Positions 5,742 through 11,924 of a DNA stretch of 12,936 bases are shown here, in pieces. How positions within the stretch are numbered: the stretch's first letter is position 1; each line of letters begins with the position of its first letter. The notes beneath the pieces are model-generated. The model made no database searches, was not told where the DNA came from, and saw only the letters and a list, made by a program, of their open reading frames with translations. The stretch is from positions 1 to 12,936 of the forward strand of contig JAGZZN010000055.1 of the NCBI GenBank assembly GCA_018377375.1, given 5' to 3'. This DNA is from Streptococcus parasanguinis. Lineage in GTDB: Bacteria; Bacillota; Bacilli; Lactobacillales; Streptococcaceae. Both the position numbers and the translations under genes were made by a program.

Positions 5742-7395
5742 CTTGTTTTCCTCCCTTTTGTTTCTTTGAGCGAATCAGGTAGATCACAATCGCTAGAAGG
5801 GTTGCTCCGAACAAGCCTGCTGCTAAAATGTAATCATAGTCAAAATCAACCAGATCAATTTTCTCTTCATAAGCAGCATCTTCTTCATCATCTAGATCTT
5901 GCAGAGCACTTTTTCCGTGTTCATCTGCTACCTTTTGTTCTGCTTCTTTTCTAATTTCTTGCAAGCGTTCAAAGGTTTTCTCAGCTCTCGCTATTCCTTC
6001 CTCTGTTGCCTTCTTACTCGCTTCTTCAGGCTGAGAAGCAAGGGCAATTTGTTCCTGATCACTCAGATCTTGTTCAACCATCCACTGAGATTCCAATCGT
6101 TCCATTTCAGTACGAATCGCCCCATCTTCGAATAAATCAGGATACTTGGCTACAAGGTCATTGATTCTTGAAATGGTCCAATACCAGGAGCGGTCATTGT
6201 AATGATCGCCTAATTCTTGGTAGGCTTGATAGGTGTTGAGAATATTGCCATAGTACGGTAGGTAAGGAGCATTCCGCGGACTGCCCATCGATAGCCACAT
6301 GGTTCCTCCTCCAGCACTCGCTGGAACTTCATCTTTCAGTTGGAAAATATGGGCCTCCATGACATTTGGATTGGAAATCGGGTATTTATAAACTGCATCA
6401 AACTCTCCTTTTTTCGGGATGCCTTTTCCATCTAGCTCCATTTGATCCAGTGGTTTGTATTTGGTTCCTTCCAAACGATTGCGTTGGAGATTCATGGCAT
6501 CGCGGAGAGTTAATTTCCGATCGGTTGTATGAAGAAGGTCAAAGGACGCATCATCATATTTAACAGGAGAGCTTGGGTCTAGAGATTTGATCCCCGACCA
6601 AACCCGCGAACGATCCGCTTCTTGCAAAGGCGGATTATAGGATTGAGAAACATGGAATTTTCCATCCACTTCCTTATAGCTATTGGCTTCTTTGGCGACT
6701 TTTTCAAGATCTTTTGAGGCAATCGTACGCTCTGTATCCGATAAATCAACATGGCCTAAGAAGAAAGTATTTGGAAAGACTGCAAAGCGATCTTCTGGGA
6801 AGAGAATGGCCGCATATTGGTGACCGGATAGGATTTCCATATACCAGACACCTTCTTTATCGGCAATGGTCACAATATTTCCTTCTGCAGCGCCTTTTTC
6901 TTCGACGATTTTAGCAATGAGTTCAACCCCTTCTCTTGCGGTTTTCACACTTGGGAGAACAATGCTGGTTAAGCCGGATTCTGCCAAACCATCCTTGACA
7001 TAGGGATCCACTTTTTGGATCTTGTCATTTGCTGAAGCAGATACAGTCGCAGAAATGGAAACCCCATATTCATTGAATCCTGCTTCGTCAAAAATTCCCT
7101 GATCTGGGGTGACATCTGGGACTGCTGTATACTTATAGCTAATCTCTGGCAAGGGATATTGAAAACCGTTGGCGGCATCCTCAAAGATGGCACCTTTTTT
7201 ATTGTAGACACGCTCTCTGACCACAAAATTTTTATTATGGTTGGGCTCTAAATCTTCGGTACGCCCTACCAAGGTCGAGCCGTCGGCCGTCAGTTTCTTC
7301 CCAATGATGAACCCCGTACAAGCCTCAACAGGTTGAGCAATCAACAAAAGCGGAAGCAAGGCTGCTACAGCTGAGCGAAAATAGTGCTTCTTCAT
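5734..7395 (-). CDS. Secreted, membrane-anchored C69 family dipeptidase
   Basis: This 553-residue product starts with a signal peptide (MKKHYFRSAVAALLPLLLIAQPVEA, about 1-25). Cleavage exposes Cys26 of CTGFIIGKKLTADGSTLVGR, the N-terminal nucleophile and signature of the C69 (PepD) Ntn-hydrolase family, which frees amino acids from dipeptides. The catalytic domain runs to about 430; NPNVMEAHIFQL (342-353) and GGTMWLSMGSPRNAPYLPYY (363-382) are typical. A charged, helix-prone stretch rich in Glu, Lys and Ala (about 455-512) then leads to a transmembrane helix (about 522-541) and a basic tail, RSKKQKGGK. There is no LPXTG, so the enzyme is held on the outer face of the membrane by this helix. 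The ATG at 7395 has AAAGGAG 6-7 nt upstream. The promoter carries a cre site, suggesting repression by preferred sugars. Confidence 0.9.
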   Translation of the reverse strand: MKKHYFRSAVAALLPLLLIAQPVEACTGFIIGKKLTADGSTLVGRTEDLEPNHNKNFVVRERVYNKKGAIFEDAANGFQYPLPEISYKYTAVPDVTPDQGIFDEAGFNEYGVSISATVSASANDKIQKVDPYVKDGLAESGLTSIVLPSVKTAREGVELIAKIVEEKGAAEGNIVTIADKEGVWYMEILSGHQYAAILFPEDRFAVFPNTFFLGHVDLSDTERTIASKDLEKVAKEANSYKEVDGKFHVSQSYNPPLQEADRSRVWSGIKSLDPSSPVKYDDASFDLLHTTDRKLTLRDAMNLQRNRLEGTKYKPLDQMELDGKGIPKKGEFDAVYKYPISNPNVMEAHIFQLKDEVPASAGGGTMWLSMGSPRNAPYLPYYGNILNTYQAYQELGDHYNDRSWYWTISRINDLVAKYPDLFEDGAIRTEMERLESQWMVEQDLSDQEQIALASQPEEASKKATEEGIARAEKTFERLQEIRKEAEQKVADEHGKSALQDLDDEEDAAYEEKIDLVDFDYDYILAAGLFGATLLAIVIYLIRSKKQKGGKQDD

Positions 7396-7430
7396 CCTAA
7401 ACTCCTTTTTAAAAATGTTTTTCCTTATTT

Positions 7431-7460
7431 AGTATACTCTTTTACGATCCTGTTTTGCAA
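7431..7460 (-). promoter_or_regulatory. Promoter of the dipeptidase/PrsW operon
   Basis: On the - strand TTGCAA (7455-7460) and TATACT (7431-7436) are 18 bp apart. The start would be near 7424, about 30 nt before the ATG. Confidence 0.65.
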
Positions 7461-7469
7461 GCGTTTCCA
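7456..7469. promoter_or_regulatory. cre (CcpA-binding) site on the -35 box
   Basis: TGCAAGCGTTTCCA fits TGNAANCGNWNNCA at every fixed position, and also fits it when read on the other strand. It overlaps the -35 hexamer of the dipeptidase promoter, the classic place for CcpA repression. Confidence 0.6.
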
Positions 7470-7534
7470 GCAACCGTAAACGATTCGTAAATTATCAGAA
7501 TTTTTGAGGGGAAACACTTTTTCAAAAAAGAAAG

Positions 7535-7556
7535 GATTGGCTTTAAAAAGTCAATC
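7535..7556 (-). terminator. Short hairpin with pyrimidine tail, possible secondary terminator
   Basis: GATTGGCTTT (7535-7544) pairs with AAAGTCAATC (7547-7556), with one G-T pair and a small loop. On the - strand it is followed by CCTTTCTTTTTT. It could back up the stronger terminator at 7676-7705 before the dipeptidase promoter. Confidence 0.35.
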
Positions 7557-7672
7557 ATTAGAATATAGATAAACTATTTTAAAGTAAAATAAGTTAAGCG
7601 ATTCTGCAAAGAAATAGAAATGCATTCCAATTTTTAAATCGATTCAAAAATACTGAAACTTTCCGCTGTGAG

Positions 7673-7705
7673 AAAAGTGCCTGAAACATTTTTGTTTCAG
7701 GCACT
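7673..7705 (-). terminator. Terminator of the mvaK1-mvaD-mvaK2-fni operon
   Basis: A perfect 13-bp stem, AGTGCCTGAAACA (7676-7688) with its complement at 7693-7705, closes a 4-nt loop and on the - strand runs into TTTTC. It lies about 240 nt beyond the fni stop, with the palindromic element between. The + strand has no T-run, so it is oriented for the mevalonate operon. Confidence 0.75.
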
Positions 7706-7711
7706 CGGGAG

Positions 7712-7937
7712 TTTTGAAACCTTAGGTTCAAAACTAATTGAACACGGGCTACGGATTGTGTCAAAAAGATAAGTTCTCCTAGAATCGAAAGATTCTGCGT
7801 CAAACTTCCTATTTTGACTTTATCCGTAGAAGCCCTTTGTATCTTAATTAGTCATGGAACTTCCTGGATTGCTGAAATCATCCACTGGATAATTTCACCT
7901 AACGTCCGTACTCACCTAAGGAAAGTTTCTAAAATGA
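7712..7937. repeat. Palindromic element, copy 2, interrupted by a nested palindrome
   Basis: CTTAGGTTCAAAACTAA (7721-7737) and GTCATGGAACTTC (7851-7863) are identical to the contiguous 4771-4800 of copy 1 and in the same orientation. The right arm (7914-7937) matches 4827-4850 with one substitution. The left arm lacks the TTTC present in copy 1 and is cut short at 7712. Between the shared blocks lies a 113-nt insert (7738-7850). A further hairpin (7872-7882 with 7887-7897) replaces the middle of copy 1. The copy ends 7 nt before the fni stop codon. Confidence 0.75.
7735..7850. repeat. Nested imperfect palindrome inside copy 2
   Basis: The ends are TAATT (7735-7739) and AATTA (7846-7850). Inward, the arms share, in inverted order, GGGCT, ACGGAT, GTCAAAA and AAGTT. 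The tip is a perfect hairpin, AGAATC (7781-7786) and GATTCT (7791-7796) around a GAAA loop. A TA lies at each edge, as expected if a Tc1/IS630-type enzyme inserted it at a TA dinucleotide. No protein is encoded. Confidence 0.6.
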
Positions 7938-7944
7938 TTTTTCT

Positions 7945-8949
7945 TCATTTTCTCTGTTGCTGAGCTTGCCACAATTTTCCATAGAGGAGATAGTCGACTT
8001 CTCGGAGCTCTTTCAGGTTCTGACAACCGAGCGCACAAAGGAGTAATCTAAGGTCTTCTTTCCATCCTTGGACAATAGCAATCACTTCTTCGATGCTCTT
8101 GGTCTCTACCATTTCAAGAAAAACGCGTGAAAGCCCTACACCACGCGCTCCAAGGACCAAGGCCTTCACCATATCAAGGGGATGACGGATGCCACCACTC
8201 GCGAGGATCTCAACCTGATCTATCTGATCTTGTAACTGTAAGAGACACTGCGCAGTTGATTGTCCCCAATCATCCAAATAAGCGCGATTGCCTCCACGAC
8301 GATTCTCAATATAGGCAAAACTAGTGCCACCACGGCCAGAAATGTCAACGGTTTTTATCCCAGCATCTAGTGCCAGCTGAACTGTTTTAGGATCCATACC
8401 AAAGCCGACTTCTTTCAGGACTACCGGCACAGGAAAGGCCTGCCCATAGCTCTGGAGATGGTCTTTCCAAGTGTGGAAAATCCGCTCCCCTTCTGGCATG
8501 AGTAACTCTTGCATCAGATTCACATGAACTTGAAGAAAGAGAGGTTGTAGTTCTTCCACTGTTCTTAAACCCAAGTCTGGCTCTTTATCGAGGCCAATAT
8601 TGGTCGCCAACAAAAGATGAGGGTGATCTGTTTTGACAGCGTATGATTGATCGTTCGGATCCTTCAGCCCTGCACTGTAAGAACCAGTCACAAAGAGAAT
8701 CCCACAGGCTTGGGCTACTGCTGCCAACTTTTGATTGATCTCTTTGGCCCGTTCACTCCCACCTGTCATGGCATTGATATAAAAAGGAACCTCCCAATCA
8801 CGCCCTGCGAAATGGGTTGTCAAATCAATCTCCGCTAGATCCACAAGGGGGAGGGATCGGTGAATCAGCTCGATCTCATCAAAGCTATTATAGGAGGAGC
8901 TTTGCTCCAAGGCATAGCGAATATGCTGGTCTTTTCGATTCTCGCTCAC
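7945..8949 (-). CDS. fni: Type II isopentenyl-diphosphate delta-isomerase (FMN, NADPH)
   Basis: The enzyme interconverts IPP and DMAPP, the last step before prenyl chain building, in the cytoplasm. At 334 residues it has type II length and its FMN-barrel motifs: RKDQH (5-9), NAMTGG (59-64), VTGSYSAGL (87-95), VHVNLMQEL (141-149, with the Gln-Glu pair that binds substrate and magnesium), VVLKEVGFG (176-184), GRGGTSF (205-211) and ASGGIR (250-255). It starts with GTG; the 4-nt overlap GTGA with the mvaK2 stop and GGGAG just upstream support this start and point to coupled translation. It is the last gene of the lower mevalonate operon. A palindromic element begins 7 nt past its stop on the left. 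Confidence 0.95.
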   Translation of the reverse strand: MSENRKDQHIRYALEQSSSYNSFDEIELIHRSLPLVDLAEIDLTTHFAGRDWEVPFYINAMTGGSERAKEINQKLAAVAQACGILFVTGSYSAGLKDPNDQSYAVKTDHPHLLLATNIGLDKEPDLGLRTVEELQPLFLQVHVNLMQELLMPEGERIFHTWKDHLQSYGQAFPVPVVLKEVGFGMDPKTVQLALDAGIKTVDISGRGGTSFAYIENRRGGNRAYLDDWGQSTAQCLLQLQDQIDQVEILASGGIRHPLDMVKALVLGARGVGLSRVFLEMVETKSIEEVIAIVQGWKEDLRLLLCALGCQNLKELREVDYLLYGKLWQAQQQRK

Positions 8950-9953
8950 GAATCTCCCATCCTTTCTTGGTAAATGACTTCAATATTCTTTTTCTTCCAG
9001 CGCTTTATCAAGATCTGAGTCTCAACTGGGTCAAAACTAAGGGCGATCCCACAGTCGCCTCCTCCAGCACCACTGGATTTGGCACAGGCAGAAAGCCCCT
9101 CTGTCGCTTCTTGCAGCTCTTTTAGAGCTGGGGTATAGATCAAAGGGTTCAAAGACTTTAGGTTCTTATCGGCGCGTTTGATACTGGTCTCAATGTCCTT
9201 TTGGTTCCCTTCACGGAGGCCTTTTTCAAGATTCTTCACTGCGCTCTGGCTCTCCTGAAGAAATTCTTCCTTGATCGCTCCCTTGACCTGACGAATCAAA
9301 TCACTTGAAATCGCTGGTTCCTTGGTCCAACCAACCAGAAAATCATAAGAGATGGCTGGCTGGATCGAGCAGATCTGGTAGTCCCAATCCAGGTCTAAAA
9401 CTTGTGACAGGGGCTGAGAATTCAAGACTTCATGCAACCAAGTCCGATCAAAGGATTGGTAATAAATCAAGTCCTCGAAGGCAATACAAGCCAAATCGCC
9501 CATGGAACCATTGTCCCCTCTTTGCACCAAGACCACTGCTGCTAGTCGAAAGAGCAGGTCCGGATTTAGGTCTAGTTCATACAGAGCAGCCATGGCCTTG
9601 ATCACGAGCAAGACCACACTTCCGCTGGAACCAATCCCATACTTTTTCCCCTCTTCGCCCAGTGTTCCTCTAAGGTGAAGATCAAACGGTTTAGGGGCTA
9701 TTCCCTGATCTTTCAGCCACTCTTCCATGAGCTGAATGGTCTCTTGAATCAAGGCGTAGTCCTTATTTGGGGTCAAATCCACCTGGTAACCAAAGAGATC
9801 TGAGGCTAGCTGATAGCTTCTAGATTCTTGGATGGTAGCTGATAGATAAATAGGAATAAACTGAATCACAGCTCCATAACCAGGTGTTAGCACCGCGTAT
9901 TCTCCAGCTAGATAGAGCTTGCCTCCAGTCTGTACCTGATACTTAGTCTTCAT
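8946..9953 (-). CDS. mvaK2: Phosphomevalonate kinase
   Basis: This GHMP-family kinase turns 5-phosphomevalonate into 5-diphosphomevalonate with ATP. The frame is open for 16 more codons upstream, but the ATG at 9953 has AAGGA 8 nt before it and gives MKTKYQVQTGGKLYLAGEYA, the normal N-terminus, and the usual 335-residue length. Family landmarks are GGKLYLAGEYAVL (10-22), the ATP loop KYGIGSSGSVVLL (104-116), GDNGSMGDLAC (146-156) and the C-terminal KSSGAGGGDCG (292-302). The start lies 11 nt inside the end of mvaD and the stop overlaps fni, so it is the third gene of the operon. Confidence 0.95.
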   Translation of the reverse strand: MKTKYQVQTGGKLYLAGEYAVLTPGYGAVIQFIPIYLSATIQESRSYQLASDLFGYQVDLTPNKDYALIQETIQLMEEWLKDQGIAPKPFDLHLRGTLGEEGKKYGIGSSGSVVLLVIKAMAALYELDLNPDLLFRLAAVVLVQRGDNGSMGDLACIAFEDLIYYQSFDRTWLHEVLNSQPLSQVLDLDWDYQICSIQPAISYDFLVGWTKEPAISSDLIRQVKGAIKEEFLQESQSAVKNLEKGLREGNQKDIETSIKRADKNLKSLNPLIYTPALKELQEATEGLSACAKSSGAGGGDCGIALSFDPVETQILIKRWKKKNIEVIYQERMGDS

Positions 9954-10893
9954 CTTGAGGGTCCTTTGTCTTAGATACGATGGTCCGATAGCGGGCATCA
10001 AATAAAGGCACCAGCTGATCCAAGTCTTCTTCTAAACAGAGGACTTTAACATTTGGCCCTGCATCCATGGTAAAGTAACAAGCATGGGCTGCTGCGCGAA
10101 GCTCACGGACAAAGTCCATAGCTTTGTGGCTTTCTTCTGTCAAGTAGCTAAAGGCTGGAGTGGCTGTTCTAGTCGTCGCATGCATAGCAAGGGCATTGCG
10201 CTCTGTCAGCTGACCGACCCGTTCAAAATCATTGCCAGCTAGATAGTCCAGCATGTCCTTGTAATCTTGTCGAGACTCTTCAATCCATTCTTTGAAATTA
10301 GTCGAAGTCTCCATGCAGCGTTTCATCCCTTCCCGGCTGGAAACGGGCTTTTGCTTGTCATTGAGGACCAGCATGATCATCGCGAGTTTCAGGTCTGTTT
10401 GGACCTTATAAATTTCTCCACTTTCTTTGTCCCAGGCTGCTAAGGGACCAAAGAAAGACCGTGAAGAAGAACCCGAAGCAAACTTGGCTTTTTGAGCTAA
10501 TTCCTCCTGGCTCAAGCCCAAATCATAATACCGATTGCAAGCCTTAACGAGAGCAGAGAGCCCGCTCGAGCTAGAGGACAAGCCTGCTGCGGTTGGCATG
10601 TTGTTGCTGGTATCCACCCGAACAAATCCTACTTCATCTGCTGGCTTCAAGCCATCAATCACAGCTCCAATTTTGGCTTGCTCAGCTGGATTTTGGAATT
10701 CCCCATCGATGTAAAATTCATGCGCAGTCGCATCTGCTGGCAAGGGAGATAGACTGGTCTCTGTATACATATTCTCTAAGGTCAACGAAATCGAACTGGT
10801 CGAAGGGACCATCTGTTTGGCATCTTCTTTTCCCCAGTATTTGATAATCGCGATATTGGCATAGGACTTAGCCTTTACAGGTTTTCGATCCAT
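9943..10893 (-). CDS. mvaD: Diphosphomevalonate decarboxylase
   Basis: The enzyme uses ATP to decarboxylate diphosphomevalonate to IPP. Its 316 residues include NIAIIKYWGK (13-22), PSTSSISLTL (30-39), the phosphate loop PTAAGLSSSSSGLSAL (100-115), ASGSSSRSFFG (139-149, with Arg145) and FTMDAGPNV (274-282, with the catalytic Asp277). The ATG at 10893 overlaps mvaK1 by 19 nt and has AAGGAG 10 nt upstream inside mvaK1. The reading is complete and unbroken. Confidence 0.96.
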   Translation of the reverse strand: MDRKPVKAKSYANIAIIKYWGKEDAKQMVPSTSSISLTLENMYTETSLSPLPADATAHEFYIDGEFQNPAEQAKIGAVIDGLKPADEVGFVRVDTSNNMPTAAGLSSSSSGLSALVKACNRYYDLGLSQEELAQKAKFASGSSSRSFFGPLAAWDKESGEIYKVQTDLKLAMIMLVLNDKQKPVSSREGMKRCMETSTNFKEWIEESRQDYKDMLDYLAGNDFERVGQLTERNALAMHATTRTATPAFSYLTEESHKAMDFVRELRAAAHACYFTMDAGPNVKVLCLEEDLDQLVPLFDARYRTIVSKTKDPQDED

Positions 10894-11759
10894 GTATGGT
10901 GCGCTCCTTCTTTTTCTAATGCATGGGCAATGGTTGCTGCTTCACGAGAATCCTTGACGAGGGCAATCACACAGCCTCCAAGACCACCCCCGCTCATTTT
11001 AGCGCCTAAGGCCCCATTTTCAAGGGCAACGGCGACCAGGTGGTCTGCTTTTTCACAACTGACACCTACGGCTCTTAAGTGCTCATGGCAAGTAGTCAGA
11101 GCCTGTCCCAGGTTCGTTAGATCATTCATTTTTAGAGCCTCTTCCACCTGCTGGGTCAACTGACCAATCTCATGAAAATGGGACAAAACTTCCTGCCCTT
11201 TTGCTTCAACCTTTTGAATCGCCTCACGAGTATTGCCGTGAATCCCCGTATCCGCAATCACCAAGCTCGCTTTTATACCCAGCTCCAGTGGGTAAAAGCC
11301 GACATTCCGGATAAATTTAATGGCTTGATCACTCAAACAAGTCTTGGCATCGAGCCCGCTTGGATTCATATGGGCAATGGTTTCTGCTCGATTGACCAGG
11401 ATTTCTAAGGTCTCATCATCCAGCTCCTCTTGATAATAGTCAAAAACTGCACGAATGGCTGCGATACTCACCGCCGCAGACGATCCCATCCCCCGTTTTT
11501 CCGGTACCATGGACTGAATGCGACAGCGAATCCGGGCCTCGCGAATCCCGAGGTGCTCAAGAGACGCAAAAACCGCCATGGACAGTGTGTCATCTTCAAA
11601 CAAAATCCATGGACTGTCTGCCGGGACGATCTGGCAGATCACTTCGATATGATGGAGTGGCAAAGCAATAGCCGGATAACCATAAACCACCGCATGCTCT
11701 CCAATTAAGATAATTTTACTATGCGCCCTTCCGACGCCTATCTCTTTGTTCATGTTCAT
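10875..11759 (-). CDS. mvaK1: Mevalonate kinase
   Basis: This GHMP kinase phosphorylates mevalonate and is the first gene of the lower-pathway operon. The pneumococcal enzyme is known to be feedback-inhibited by diphosphomevalonate; whether this one is cannot be read from sequence. Motifs in order: HSKIILIGEHAVVYGYPA (13-30), PEKRGMGSSAAVSIAA (86-101, ATP loop), NPSGLDAKT (132-140, with the catalytic Asp137) and KMSGGGLGGC (254-263). The product has 294 residues. The ATG at 11759 is preceded by GAGCGAG at very close spacing; an ATG two codons later (11753) is an equal alternative. The C-terminal coding region contains the Shine-Dalgarno and start of mvaD. Confidence 0.95.
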   Translation of the reverse strand: MNMNKEIGVGRAHSKIILIGEHAVVYGYPAIALPLHHIEVICQIVPADSPWILFEDDTLSMAVFASLEHLGIREARIRCRIQSMVPEKRGMGSSAAVSIAAIRAVFDYYQEELDDETLEILVNRAETIAHMNPSGLDAKTCLSDQAIKFIRNVGFYPLELGIKASLVIADTGIHGNTREAIQKVEAKGQEVLSHFHEIGQLTQQVEEALKMNDLTNLGQALTTCHEHLRAVGVSCEKADHLVAVALENGALGAKMSGGGLGGCVIALVKDSREAATIAHALEKEGAHHTWIENL

Positions 11760-11782
11760 CTCGCTCTATTAAGGTCATTACT

Positions 11783-11788
11783 ATTTTA
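11783..11788 (-). promoter_or_regulatory. Probable -10 of the mvaK1 operon promoter
   Basis: TAAAAT on the - strand, within TATATTAAAATAG, lies about 24 nt before the mvaK1 start, so the leader would be short. No convincing -35 stands 16-18 bp upstream, hence the low confidence. Confidence 0.35.
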
Positions 11789-11801
11789 ATATAAATCAGC
11801 C

Positions 11802-11818
11802 AAAAAAGCGATGCTTTT
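11802..11818 (-). terminator. Small hairpin with T-run upstream of mvaK1
   Basis: On the - strand AAAAGC (11813-11818) pairs with GCTTTT (11804-11809) over a 3-nt loop, in a six-T run. It could be a weak second terminator for the hydrolase gene or could attenuate readthrough into mvaK1. The stem is only 6 bp and mostly A-T. Confidence 0.3.
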
Positions 11819-11830
11819 GAAGGAAATCCA

Positions 11831-11864
11831 ACCTAAGACGGAGTTCAAAAATAATCTCCTATCG
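11831..11864. repeat. Possible degenerate arm of the palindromic element
   Basis: ACCTAAG, then a variant stretch, then GTTCAAAAATAAT and CTATC resembles the right arm of the elements at 4827-4857 and 7914-7937, in the same orientation. No matching left arm is seen nearby. It may be a decayed copy or chance similarity in A/T-rich DNA. Confidence 0.3.
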
Positions 11865-11888
11865 TTTTTCTTTCTCAAGGATAGACCT

Positions 11889-11918
11889 TAAAAGGCTAGG
11901 ATCCATCATCCTAACCTT
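11889..11918 (-). terminator. Terminator of the beta-lactamase-like gene
   Basis: AAGGTTAGGAT and ATCCTAGCCTT on the - strand (11908-11918 with 11892-11902) form an 11-bp stem with one G-T pair around a 5-nt loop, then TT beyond the stem. It lies 7 nt behind the stop codon and separates this unit from the mevalonate operon. Confidence 0.8.
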
Positions 11919-11924
11919 CCATTT

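Larger units (their letters stand above)
7396..7944. other. Gene-free stretch between the dipeptidase gene and fni
   Basis: These 549 bases hold, from left to right, the leader, promoter and cre site of the dipeptidase operon, a direct repeat CGTAAA-N5-CGTAAA (7475-7491), an AT-rich stretch with a short hairpin (7535-7556), the fni-side terminator (7676-7705) and the second palindromic element (7712-7937). A 69-codon open frame on the - strand (7594-7803) runs through the terminator and repeat, has no convincing start signals and is not called a gene. Confidence 0.7.

Noticed and set aside
7312..7335. Possible lipobox (VEAC) at the end of the dipeptidase signal peptide
   Set aside because: Glu at the -2 position is poor for a lipobox, and in the C69 family this Cys must be free to act as the N-terminal nucleophile.
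7594..7803. 69-codon - strand open frame between the dipeptidase gene and fni
   Set aside because: It runs through the perfect 13-bp terminator hairpin and into the palindromic element, and has neither family resemblance nor a convincing ribosome binding site.
9954..10001. 16-codon N-terminal extension of mvaK2
   Set aside because: It lies wholly within mvaD, is not part of the family's N-terminus, and the internal ATG at 9953 has a Shine-Dalgarno at ideal spacing.
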